From Cryptomeria japonica (taxonomy: Eukaryota > Streptophyta > Pinopsida > Cupressales > Cupressaceae): 64,000 nucleotides of DNA. Each line of letters opens with the position of its first letter. The stretch's first letter is position 1. The stretch lies in the NCBI RefSeq assembly GCF_030272615.1, contig NC_081414.1, forward strand, positions 312,373,664-312,437,663, in the 5' to 3' direction. Shown piece by piece: positions 23,901-33,718 of the stretch. The notes under the pieces were generated by a model, which saw nothing but the letters and a program-made list of their open reading frames with translations, was not told the DNA's origin and ran no database searches. Both the position numbers and the translations under genes were made by a program.

Positions 23901-25140
23901 ACCCAAACCTTATTAAGCTTAAAAACCATCTGTCATCGGCTTGGTTGAATAAAGAGGATGACTCCCTCATTCGGAAATATGATCCTAAAGGTAATATTAC
24001 TGTCTCTTCAATGTATGGTGTTCTCTGCCCTGCCCCTTCTGAAAATCCTTTATGGTCTAAAGCTTGGATAAAGGAACTGATCCCTAAAATCAACTTTTTC
24101 TATTGGACTATTCTTCAAAATAAAATCTTGACCTTAGATAATCTCAAGGGCAGAGGTTTTGCATTCCCTAATAGATGTGCTCTGTGTCTTGAGGAGGAAG
24201 AGTCTGTGGGCCATCTGGCCATCCACTGTTCCTATTCTGCTTCAATCTGGGAAAGATTTCTTAAGATTTTTTGCATTGAATGGGTGTTTCCTAACACTAT
24301 CAGTGATTTGTTCTACTCCTAGAATTATCATTGGTCTAACTCCTTTTTGAGAACTATGTGGCACCTATCACTCCCTCACATTCTGTGGGGGTTATGGAAA
24401 GAAAGAAATAATCGTATTTTCAGGGACACTTCTCTTACTCGGGATATTGTTTTCGAGAAAATAAAATGGGCTATAGTGGAGATCATTGGGATCATTGGAG
24501 GTCCCTACTTTTCGGTCAACCCATTGGAATCTCACATTTTAAGTTCTTGGAGCTTGAAGAATGCTGGCAATTCTGACCCCAAGCAAAACAAAAGATTAGA
24601 AACAAGATGGCAAACTCCCCCTATGGTTGGTTCAAAGTCAATTTCGATGATGTTGCAAAAGGTAATCCAGGCCCTACGGGATGTGGAGCTATTCTTAGAG
24701 ATGATAAAGGTATATGCAAAGAAATGATTGTTGTTCCAATAGGAAGCCAAACAAACCACAAGGTAGAAGCAATGGCAGCACTCCAAGGTATTCTCCTCGC
24801 AAAAAGATGGAATTTCCCCTACCTATGGATTGAAGGAGACTCTAACAACATCATCAAATGCCTCAAGGGGACCTCTAAGCCCTCATGGTCTATCAATAAC
24901 ATTATAAAGGCTGCTAGAGACCTCATTAACACTTTTGAGAAAAGTTTCATATCTCATATCTATCGTGAAGATAATGGTTCTGCTGACTGGGCAGCCAATG
25001 TGGTGGTCAATCAAGATGAAATGATTACATGGAAGGGAGAACAGGGCCTCCAAGAGGATGTCAGATTAATCATCTTTAAGGATCGATACAATAGCACCCC
25101 AAAGATCATTAATGGACAAAATAATAATGAAACGGATTAA
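20942..25140 (+). pseudogene. LINE ORF2: endonuclease, reverse transcriptase, RNase H (broken)
   Basis: Opens MKIISWNIRGLN at 20942, a typical start for the AP-type endonuclease. Further endonuclease motifs are IYAPN, GDFNTP (about 21355) and SDHFPI (about 21610). The reverse transcriptase (about 22280-23290) shows KAPGPDGFP, FRPISLCN, DLSKAYDQVDW, GLRQGDPISP and the catalytic FVDD at 22995-23006. A TAG at 22992 stands directly before FVDD. A CX2C...HX4C finger lies at about 24177-24230. RNase H (24607-25140) keeps D, E, D and D in NFDD, KVEAM, IEGDSN and REDNGSADW. Stops or frameshifts near 21092, 21810, 22218, 22569, 23289 and 24320 break the frame, yet every catalytic motif remains readable, so decay is moderate. 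Confidence 0.87.
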
Positions 25141-25687
25141 AAGGAGTGCTTCAAGCTATTATAATATTGTCAATACCAGAATCCAGATTTTGAAAACTAA
25201 CAGTGGAATCCAGATTCTGGAAACTATCAGCATTGGCGAAGGGAAGTCAATAGCAGATTATGTGGAGGATTTGATCAAAAATATTGATAGAGCCAAAAAT
25301 ATAAGAGACTCCTTCAATCCCATATTTGAGCAAAATGAGAAAGACCTGATTGAGAGGAAAGCAAATGTCAATGCTATGGATCAAACAATGGTGGAAACTA
25401 TCAGTAAAGTCAGCAAAATTGAGGAAAGCCTTAAAATTATCACAGAGCAAAACTTACACATTTTGAAGGCCTCTGCTGACAATACCAAAACCCTCATCGA
25501 CAATTTGGAGGAGGAGAAGGATACCCTAGAAATTGACCCTAACGCTGAAGTTCAAAGACCCAGAACAAGAACCAAAGGTAAAAAGAAGGAGAAGAAGCCA
25601 AATAAGGACCTGGATGAACTTAAAGCTGCTGCAGCCAATTACGACCAGCTGGTGATTAAGGCAGAGGACCTCCCTAAGGCTTTATAA
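25112..25687 (+). CDS. Extra LINE ORF (ORF3), 191-residue coiled-coil protein
   Basis: An intact ATG-to-TAA frame that overlaps the end of the RNase H frame by 29 bases in another register. The product is hydrophilic: a basic N-terminus, a central stretch rich in Glu, Lys, Ile and Leu suggesting a coiled coil (about residues 50-130), a Lys/Arg-rich segment (RTRTKGKKKEKKP, about 147-160) and an Ala-rich end. I do not recognise a family. Plant L1 elements normally end after RNase H, so a third ORF is unusual. It is undamaged although ORF1 and ORF2 carry many lesions, which could be chance over 576 bases. RNA or DNA binding through the basic patch is a guess. Confidence 0.55.
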   Translation: MDKIIMKRIKRSASSYYNIVNTRIQILKTNSGIQILETISIGEGKSIADYVEDLIKNIDRAKNIRDSFNPIFEQNEKDLIERKANVNAMDQTMVETISKVSKIEESLKIITEQNLHILKASADNTKTLIDNLEEEKDTLEIDPNAEVQRPRTRTKGKKKEKKPNKDLDELKAAAANYDQLVIKAEDLPKAL

Positions 25688-25877
25688 TTATGCAGTGTTT
25701 TCTCTGGTTTCTTCTATTTTGTTGTTTCTTTCTTTTGTTGTCCTTTCTGTTTACTGGCTTTATTTCCAGTCATTTTTTTAGTTGTTCTTTCATGGTCTGG
25801 ATACTCTTTGATGATCTATTTTAAACTCCTTTGTTAAAGGTTTCGGGTCCTTAAAACCTATTTTTCCTATTAATCAG
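25688..25877 (+). other. LINE 3' untranslated end without poly(A)
   Basis: T-rich sequence ends in CCTATTAATCAG directly at the right target duplication. There is no A tract or obvious simple repeat tail. Confidence 0.6.
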
Positions 25878-26141
25878 AACATTTCAACTTTCAAGAAAAA
25901 ATTTAAAATTAAGAGGTTAATTATTGTCTACCCTGATTTTAAAAATTCTAATTTAAAAATTAAGTGGTATTCCCTTGGCCCTAATTTTAAAATTTCCAAT
26001 TTCCTTTCATTTTTGGAAATTGTGTCATCCTCTTCCCCCAACAAAGTTCAAATTGTGTAATCATTATTTCCTTGCATTTTGCATTATTCAATTTTGTAAA
26101 CTTTGTTCTACAATTGAAAATTCAAATTTTCCCTCTAGTGC
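25878..26141 (+). other. Leader of gypsy unit 2, right part, with empty site
   Basis: Continues the leader after the LINE. It passes through a single CTACA near 26107-26112, the intact site at which the nested solo LTR entered unit 1. Confidence 0.65.
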
Positions 26142-29100
26142 ATGAGTTTTACTACTATTAGTCCTACCTATCCTATCCCCATTCGACGAAGCATTAGAAT
26201 TAAAGTTTCCCAAGGTTGAATTACCAAGGAGATGGAGCCTAATTTGGGTGATTTCTTTAATGAGGATCATGCTAGTTCTTCCCATCCTAATCATGTGCCT
26301 ATTGATGGATCTCATGATGAAAAAGAAGCTTTAACTAGGGTTTCTTTAGATCAAATTTCTACATTGGACAATCAATTTGATAGCTTTCAACAATGGATGT
26401 CCCAAGAATATCCTAATAGTGAAGCTCTTCCATTAATTGAAGGTCTTAAACACATGCTTCAAATTGATAAGAATGGAATTGATATATTGTGTGGCATTGC
26501 ACATATTGTTGATTCTAATGTCATGCCTATCGAGAGTTGTGTCGAAACCCTAGGTTACTCACAACCTTCAACACAAGTCAATTCCTCTATTCCTTTGACT
26601 AATCCTATGACTATTATTCTTACTTTCACATCTAACATCATGGCTACTTCAACTCAGAATTTCATTCCTCCAACCATTGGTCATGGGGGCAATCCCTCTT
26701 CTTCATTTAATCCTCCATCTTTACATATGTCTTCCATGAGTATTCCTACTATTCCTCAATCAATCAGTATGACAAAAGGGGGCAATTCCTTCAACAACTT
26801 TATTCCTCCTTTAAGTGTCCCTTTTCCTACCCAATCATCACCAATGACTACTTATCATAATGTCCCACCCCCTTATTCTCAGTCCATGCCTTGTTTCAAC
26901 AACGTCACACCACCTTCTCAATCACCTATGTATAACATCAATTCTTCCACTGAAATGACAATCAATAATCTTGCTCAAACTGTTTCTTCCTTACAACAAC
27001 AAATTGCTTCCATGAATCAATCCAAGTTTAGTGTGCCCACCTTTGATGTTGTGAGCCCACTTTCTCTTGATATTGTTAAAGTCATGCCACCTAAACATGT
27101 TGAGATCCCTCAATTGGAACTCTTTAATGGAAAAGGTGATCCTCTTACACGTCAAAACATTTCAATCCTTGTGTACTGATTTTTCTTATAATCAACGATT
27201 GCTTGCAATATTATTTACATAAATACTAAGAGATAAGGCCTTACAATGGTATTGCTCTTTGCCTTCTTATTCTATCACTTCCTTTCAACAACTAGCAAAT
27301 TCTTTCATCCAACAATTTTAAAATAGCATTGGTCCTAAAATCACTTTCACTGATTTAATGTATTGTAGACAAGGTGTTAAAAAAAGGTGACTGATTTAAT
27401 TGGTAGATATAAGCATTTGTGTGCTCAAATTTCTTTTCATGTGCCTGACAATGATATTCAAAGAATTTTCATGTCTAATTTACAAAAAGGTATCAAGGAA
27501 AAGCTTCTTTTGTCTAAGTTTACTTCCTTTCGAAGTTGTGTGCAACACTCCACAATTATCAACTGGCTGGGAGTCAAATGGATCAATCCACTCCTATGGC
27601 TCCGAGTCATAAGGGGGAGAGTGTTCAACAACCGTTTGTGAAGTTCAAACCAACAAAAAGCTTCATCAAGTTCAATGATCCAATCAACAACAACCATGTG
27701 AATGCTACAACAGGTGTGCCTTCTATTTCTATTTTTTTCCAAAGAGAGGCAGTTACTCCTTTTAATGAATCTTTACATAGTATTATGTCTGTTGTTGCAC
27801 AGAATTGTTATCATACTTCTTCCTATAAAACAAATTGAACCTTCCAAACTTGCATCTCCTTATTTTGATAACAATTCTTTTTGCCAATTTCATCGTCAAC
27901 TTGGTCATGATACTGAAAAATGTTTTGCATTCAATAATAAGATTCAAGACTTCATTGAGAATAATACTATATCTGTGGCAGGTATGAATGATAAAGGGAA
28001 TAAATCAGTCGCTCCTCCTAATCAAAATCTTAAGATTTTCACTGATCCCTTGCCATCTCATACCTACGTTATTGAGATTGTGCCCCATTCTCTCACTTCT
28101 GAAGAATTCACCTCTATGGCTCTAAACTTGGTCAATATGATAGAAACACAAGATACGCCTAAGGATCCTTGTATTACATTTGACCCTAGTGAGACCATTA
28201 GAGCCCCTGATGGCCCTTTATACATAGTTGCAAAGGTTAAGGATATCCATTGCCATGGTGCCCTGATTGATCCCTCTTGCATGGTTAATGTCATAACTGA
28301 AGAGTATCTTTTCACTTTACGATTGCATAACCCAATATATAATACTTCTAATGTGGTTGTAAAGTTATTTGATGGCTTCTCTTGTCCTACCATTGGTTCT
28401 ATCACCCTTCCTGTTGAAGTTCATGCTAAATCCACAGATGTTGACTTTGTTATCATACCTTCTTCTGAGCAATTCCGTGTGAAGTTGGGCTATCTCTGGC
28501 TATCTTCCATGAAGGCTATTGCTTCTTCAATCCACAAGTGTCTTAAATTTCCTCACAATGGAGAAATCATAATTGTGAACCATAGCTTATTTCCTCCATC
28601 CGAAAGAAGCCCCAATGTTCCTATTGATCTCTTGTGGCCTAACAATTTCAATCTCTTCCATCAAGGAGTGATGCTCTTTTTCAATCTTATCAAAAATGGA
28701 AAAATTATATGATCTTATCCTTAAGTCAACCTAGATCGCCAACACTTGACATTCCTATTATTCTTCAAGATAAGTTTCTTCCCCTCTCAAATAGAACTAA
28801 TCTCCCTCCTAAGGTTAGACCTATACCTCCTCCTCATGATGGACTTGGTCTCCTTCCTACACCTAATATTCCTCCTTTCTATGGCACAGTTCCACCTCCT
28901 TCCTCTTATCAAGAGAAGACGCTTGCTTCCACGATTGTTCAACCAAAAAGACCTCAACCTAAACCTTCCACTATCAAGGAGAGGAACACTCTTTCTTTTT
29001 CAGGTATTCTTCCTCCTTATTAGCCTTCCACTAAGAGTTGACGGAATCGTTGTGCGAGAGAACATCGACAAAGATGACGTGTTCGAGCTCGTGAAGCTAT

Positions 29101-29545
29101 CCCTCGAAATAGTCAATCTCCTCAGACTCTAACAGTTGACATGATTCCCTTTTCTCCTAAGCAAGATGTTCAACCAACATCTCCAAATCATAAGTTGCAT
29201 AAAACATGTGATGGTTTTACTCCTATTTGTGTTCTTGCTCCTCTTTCTTTAAACTTTGATGAAGAAATGGGTGAAAATGTTATTCATAATGGTAATACAA
29301 CTCCTAATGCTTCTAATAGTGAGTATGAGTATGTTGATGTGGACAAACATTTATCGGATGAGTTTTCACAAACCCTAATCCTAGCTCCTAGAATCGAACA
29401 AAGTGACTTACAACATGAGCATAGTCCTTGTTTGGATGTCTTTATAGCTCCAGCTATTGTGCTCGATGTCGCTCCTTTGGCAAGTTGGTCGCCTTCCCGA
29501 AATAGTGATCAGCAAGATCGGGAGGTGGATGTCAAGCTAGATTAG
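26142..29545 (+). pseudogene. Gypsy gag with protease-like domain, unit 2 (broken)
   Basis: Starts at ATG 26142, aligned with 13638, but has an in-frame TGA at 26217 where unit 1 has a sense codon. The open frame resumes at 26232. Gag spans about 27110-27620, the knuckle FCQFHRQLGHDTEKCF about 27880-27930, and the protease-like fold about 28190-28560 with the same ALIDPS motif (Asp codon 28269-28271). A Pro-rich part follows, and then a C-terminal segment (29141-29545) that unit 1 has deleted. Breaks include a two-base deletion near 27147 and frameshifts near 27386, 27690 and 28710. As in unit 1, nothing resembling reverse transcriptase or integrase follows. Confidence 0.82.
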
Positions 29546-30244
29546 CAATATTAGCATTGTAGATCTTCTCTCTTTTCTTTCTTGCTCTTTGGTGACCATT
29601 CTTCTATTTTTCCCTTAATGTCTACTTGGGGACGATGCAAAGCATTGAGATCTTTTCTTGGTTTCTTTCATGTGGACTCCAAAGACATCCTCTCTTCCCT
29701 TTCTTCTAAGGTAGTGTCATTTGCGGAATGAAGATTATTATATGCATATACATAAATGATATACAAGAGCATACTGACCTCGAGGAAAGCAACACTACCT
29801 CATGTTTTGTGTTCATTATCCTTGGGTTTATACCTTGATTGGGGTATTAATCCTTGCGATAATGTGCTCCCTTTCTTTTCTCTCTTTTGGGTGTATCCTA
29901 CCTTAAAGCAATCGCTCCCGATAAGGCACGTGCGATCTCTTTAGTGTGGGGGCATACACTCCACTCATATTTTCCTTCTTGTGATACTTAAAATTACTTA
30001 GTGAACTTTGTTTTGCTTTGTAATCTTTGTATCCTTGCTTTCATGACTCATAGTGAAGGGAATTTTGCTACTTGTAGTCAGGGTTCTCCCCTTCTCGATC
30101 TTCCCTTTTACTTTGTCAATCGAAGTCGTAAGATCCTAAATCCACTGGGAGCTTGGCGCATCTTGCCTCCTTGACGTGGTGAAAGTCTTTTCAATTTTGT
30201 TTCCTTGTACTTTACCAATAGTAGTGGTGTACACTTATACTCCC
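29546..30244 (+). other. 3' untranslated region of gypsy unit 2
   Basis: No gene seen. The right half (about 29940-30244) matches 16690-17002. The left half lies in the part missing from unit 1. Confidence 0.55.
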
Positions 30245-30262
30245 GCTAAAGTGGGGGCTAAA
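30245..30262 (+). other. Polypurine tract of unit 2
   Basis: GCTAAAGTGGGGGCTAAA is directly followed by the TG of LTR C. Confidence 0.75.
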
Positions 30263-31502
30263 TGTAGTGTCATAAAATTGCGACCCTAGCAATTTTCGAC
30301 TACATTAGGGTCCTCACACACGCGAACTCGAATCCGCTAGCCTGATCGGAGACTGGAGAGTGCTTGATTTGCGAAAACAACTTCTTCCTTGGCCTCTGCA
30401 TCACTCTGACCGCATTCTGCCCTGGAGAAAGGGGTAGGACAGGGGCATGGCGCCATTATCCCCCCTTGGACAGGGGCGTGGCGCCCTTGTCCTCCCAGGA
30501 CAAGGGCGTGGCACCCATGCCCTTGCCCTATTTTAGGGCAGGACCCTTCCTAGAGCATGCATTATGGGTTGTACCTCGGGCGGGAAACTCCCCCAATGTC
30601 GACCCGTCAAGAAATTCAAATTTTGCAAAAGATGTATTTAAGGGGCATTCATCCTCTCATTTGCATAAGTGGAATTTCGATAAGGTCATGTTGCATAAGC
30701 AATCAAGCATTCAAGAGTATTCATGCATTCTTTTCCAGCATTGAGCATTCTCATGTCTACCTTCAACGCTAGGTGTTGCATTCAAGTCAAGGATTCAACC
30801 ATTGAAGAGGAGATTGATTCCAACATACAATTCCACACAAGCATTTCTATCAACATTGCTACTACAACCTCCCTTCAGGTGATTTACAATTCAGTCTTTC
30901 ATTTACATCTACTTGCAATTACTTTCTTTCATTAATTGGTTAATTCCAAAACTGGGGTTTCACTTAAAGGCAAACCCGCAATCCCAACCCATTTTCCTCT
31001 CTTTTTTGTGTGTAGGTTGCAGGCGTGCAAATGTACTTTCAGATTCGGGCTTCATTTGCAGAGGCGGAAAAACCCTTTTTCGTTTCACAGATTTTTTGGA
31101 GGATCGTGTACATTCTTGTCATGGTCCAGGCAACTTTTCCTCAAATTCGCAGGGTGACTTCGTCTCGACATTTTATTGTCAGATCCAGGTGCATAGCTTC
31201 ATCACATATTCCGATCTCAAGTTATAATCGATTCTTTATCACTTTTGCACTGCATAATTCAATCAATTTCCTTTCTAAATCAAACAAGGAAGAGGGGATC
31301 AACTTAGCTTTCCCAATTCATTCAAAATTCAATCTACCATCTTTGTATGGAGAGATTGAATCTAGTGAATTATCCTTCCCCCTTCCTAATGTAATCATGA
31401 AAAGTGTTTGAAGGATAATCAATAGTGAAACTCGCATCTCTCTTTTGAGGGAAAGGATAGTTTTCCTCTTGATCTATCACTCACCATTTTCCCACCATTA
31501 CA
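30263..31502 (+). repeat. LTR C, 3' LTR of the dimer, complete
   Basis: 1240 bp from TGTAGTGTCATAAAATTG to CCATTACA, followed by the target duplication GGAAG. It has a TATTTAAG motif at about 30636 and three GC-rich minisatellite units (30431-30533), which largely explain its extra length over LTR B. A 126-codon frame at 30364-30744 lies inside the LTR and is not considered a gene. Confidence 0.88.
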
Positions 31503-31507
31503 GGAAG

Positions 31508-33718
31508 ATAAATGAGCATGCCAAGGTGAACCATGTCAACTATCATTAAAACCTGCACCAATCTCTAATTGAACATAAGCATTAGATTCAAATGATAACA
31601 AAGGCTTTAAGTAACTACCTTACTCATATCATCAAGAATAAAAACCACAACAAATTGCAATTCATCCAAGATAAATATAACTTAAACCAAGGTAAACCAA
31701 CATAGATAAAAACTTCATGTTGTTAGCATATCAACTCTAAGCCTACAATCGAGTCTTTGTATATCCAACCTCCTATCTCAAAGAAACATACCAATGCACA
31801 GATGACCACAAACAAGGTCAACTAACAAAGTTTGCATCACCATTGAAAAAATCTTGTGGATATAGATAGTCCACATTCGAGTCATCCCACTACAATCAAT
31901 AGGTTGTACACACCTACAAACGATATAACTCGTTGATCCAAATATAATGAAACATGCAAACCATCATCACATCAATGATTAACAAACCAAGATATCACAG
32001 AGAATAAATAGACATATATCTAGAAACTCCCATTGCACATGTAATGTAATTTAGAAAAAATCAAAGCATACAAAATCTATCTATAGTACTTCACATAGAA
32101 GATGTGGCTAACTGCTCTATCACATAGTGTCAAACAAACATAAATGATATGCAAATCCCATAACCAAAAAAGGTGCAATACCTCTCTCACCATCAGTCTC
32201 CATAGATCTTCAAATTTCTTCACACTCAACCATGTGTGTGCAAACATCTAAAAAGAAAAACAAGACCAAAGAAAGAACATGCAAATCAAACAATATCCTT
32301 GTGCCACACTAACATGTACCAAGTTTTGTAATGTAAGATCTCCTTCATCAATTCCATACTAAAAAGATATCAACATCTAACATTCAATCAAATGAAACAT
32401 GGTAGCAATAGATGTAAACCTTTCATACCAAAGCTAGATCAAACAAACCATCCATTCCAACAACAAAGGGTAATATGCCCAAAGCCACAAACCATTTCCT
32501 CTACCTCTCCAAATAATTCCTCAAAACTATATCCATAGCTTAAGACCAACAATAAGGAGAACAACAAAAATCCATAAAACCATGCATCTTCTTCTCAACA
32601 AGTCCTTAAAACTTCTATATTCAAGACTTATTCACATGAGAAAACAAGATACAAAATAAAGAATGGATGTGATAGTCAAGTGGGTCATACCTCTCAAATC
32701 ATTCACCCGTCGAGTAGACTAAGAGTGGCAAACAAGATTGTCATGTTCTCACAATGCCAAGCAATAAAGCTTATAATAAATGGCAATCTTCTCTTCAAGT
32801 TCATAATGGATTCACATCCATAACCATGTGTAGGCTCCTCAGTCTTTCTATTGAAATCCTCATCGAAGAGTTACCATCTCAAGACATGATCCCAAAAATA
32901 TGAAATCTCATAGCCTCACCCAAGTCTCTCTAGTCTTCATGAGCATAAACCAAACAATCTAGGCTAACTTCAAATTTGATATTGCAAAATAATGAAGCTC
33001 CAAGAAAACATTTAATACTCAAAACCAAAGAGAAACAACAACACCTCACCAAAGACTCAGGAGTCCTCCATGACACCAAGATGTCACCATAACCATCCAT
33101 CATCAAATGATGAATCCAAATCACTACCAACACTTCCACTGAACCATGTAACCAATCTCTTTAGGAACCATGACAATCATCTCCTAACTGAAGATCGTGC
33201 ATGGCCCCAACACAATCAAAGAACTCAACCAAGAGCTCCCAAAAGGAAGAGCCAACCCATGATCTCTAAACCAAGAAGATGCAACTGCACATCCTCAGTC
33301 AATAGAACCAAAGATGTCACAGCAATCTAAAGGCAGAATCCAAGAGCTCCACATGACACCAACACCCATTGCAAAAGATCGTCCATCTTCTAATCAAAGA
33401 TTGCCCATGGATCATAATGCAATGCAACCACAAGAACTTAGAACCAAAATCTTGAAACAAACAAGATAGAACACACTATGTGACTACATAAAGTTGCTAC
33501 TGAAAGTGATACCAAGTAGTACATAGAATCATGAACAACATCGGTACCAAAAATCCACTAAAAGTGAATAGAGCTTCTCATGCACCATAATCTACTGATA
33601 AGATTCAAATGATCAACTATATCGTGTACTCCAAATAATCATTTTCTCATAGCAATCAAAATACCAATGTAATAATGGTGTCCAACAACAGGGGCCTACA
33701 AAACTAAATCCTCATCAA
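31508..33718 (-). mobile_element. Internal region of reverse-oriented LARD-like element
   Basis: Continues the element interrupted at 8014. Its reverse complement matches the + strand LARD: about 33170-33260 corresponds to 2330-2410, and about 33010-33070 to 2640-2700. The A/C-rich + strand mirrors the T/G-rich first copy. No coding frame above 90 codons looks real. Confidence 0.6.

Larger units (their letters stand above)
19103..25877 (+). mobile_element. L1-type LINE with 16-bp target duplication
   Basis: The insertion is bounded by AACATTTCAACTTTCA at 19087-19102 and 25878-25893. Unit 1 has this leader uninterrupted near 9940. Order on the + strand: a T-rich 5' end, an ORF1 with CCHC knuckle, endonuclease, reverse transcriptase, a cysteine/histidine finger, RNase H and an extra ORF. 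This domain order is that of plant L1 elements with RNase H. Several stops and frameshifts disable ORF1 and ORF2. No poly(A) tail precedes the right duplication. Confidence 0.9.
8015..31507 (+). mobile_element. Three-LTR gypsy dimer, target duplication GGAAG
   Basis: The outer LTRs start at 8020 and end at 31502. GGAAG occurs immediately before (8015-8019) and immediately after (31503-31507), so the whole 23.5 kb behaves as one insertion. A third LTR of the same family lies between two gag-containing internal regions (17020-18228). This layout is expected from unequal recombination between LTRs of two element copies, or from element tandemisation. Neither unit encodes reverse transcriptase, RNase H or integrase, so the family looks non-autonomous. 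The + orientation follows from gag, the polypurine tracts and the LTR order. Confidence 0.88.

Noticed and set aside
30364-30744. 126-codon frame on the + strand
   Set aside because: It lies wholly inside LTR C across the GC-rich minisatellite, and neither LTR A nor B has an equivalent frame.
33500-33520. GATACCA at 33508 as a - strand primer site for the reverse-oriented LARD
   Set aside because: Only seven bases match, and there is no LTR end beside it.
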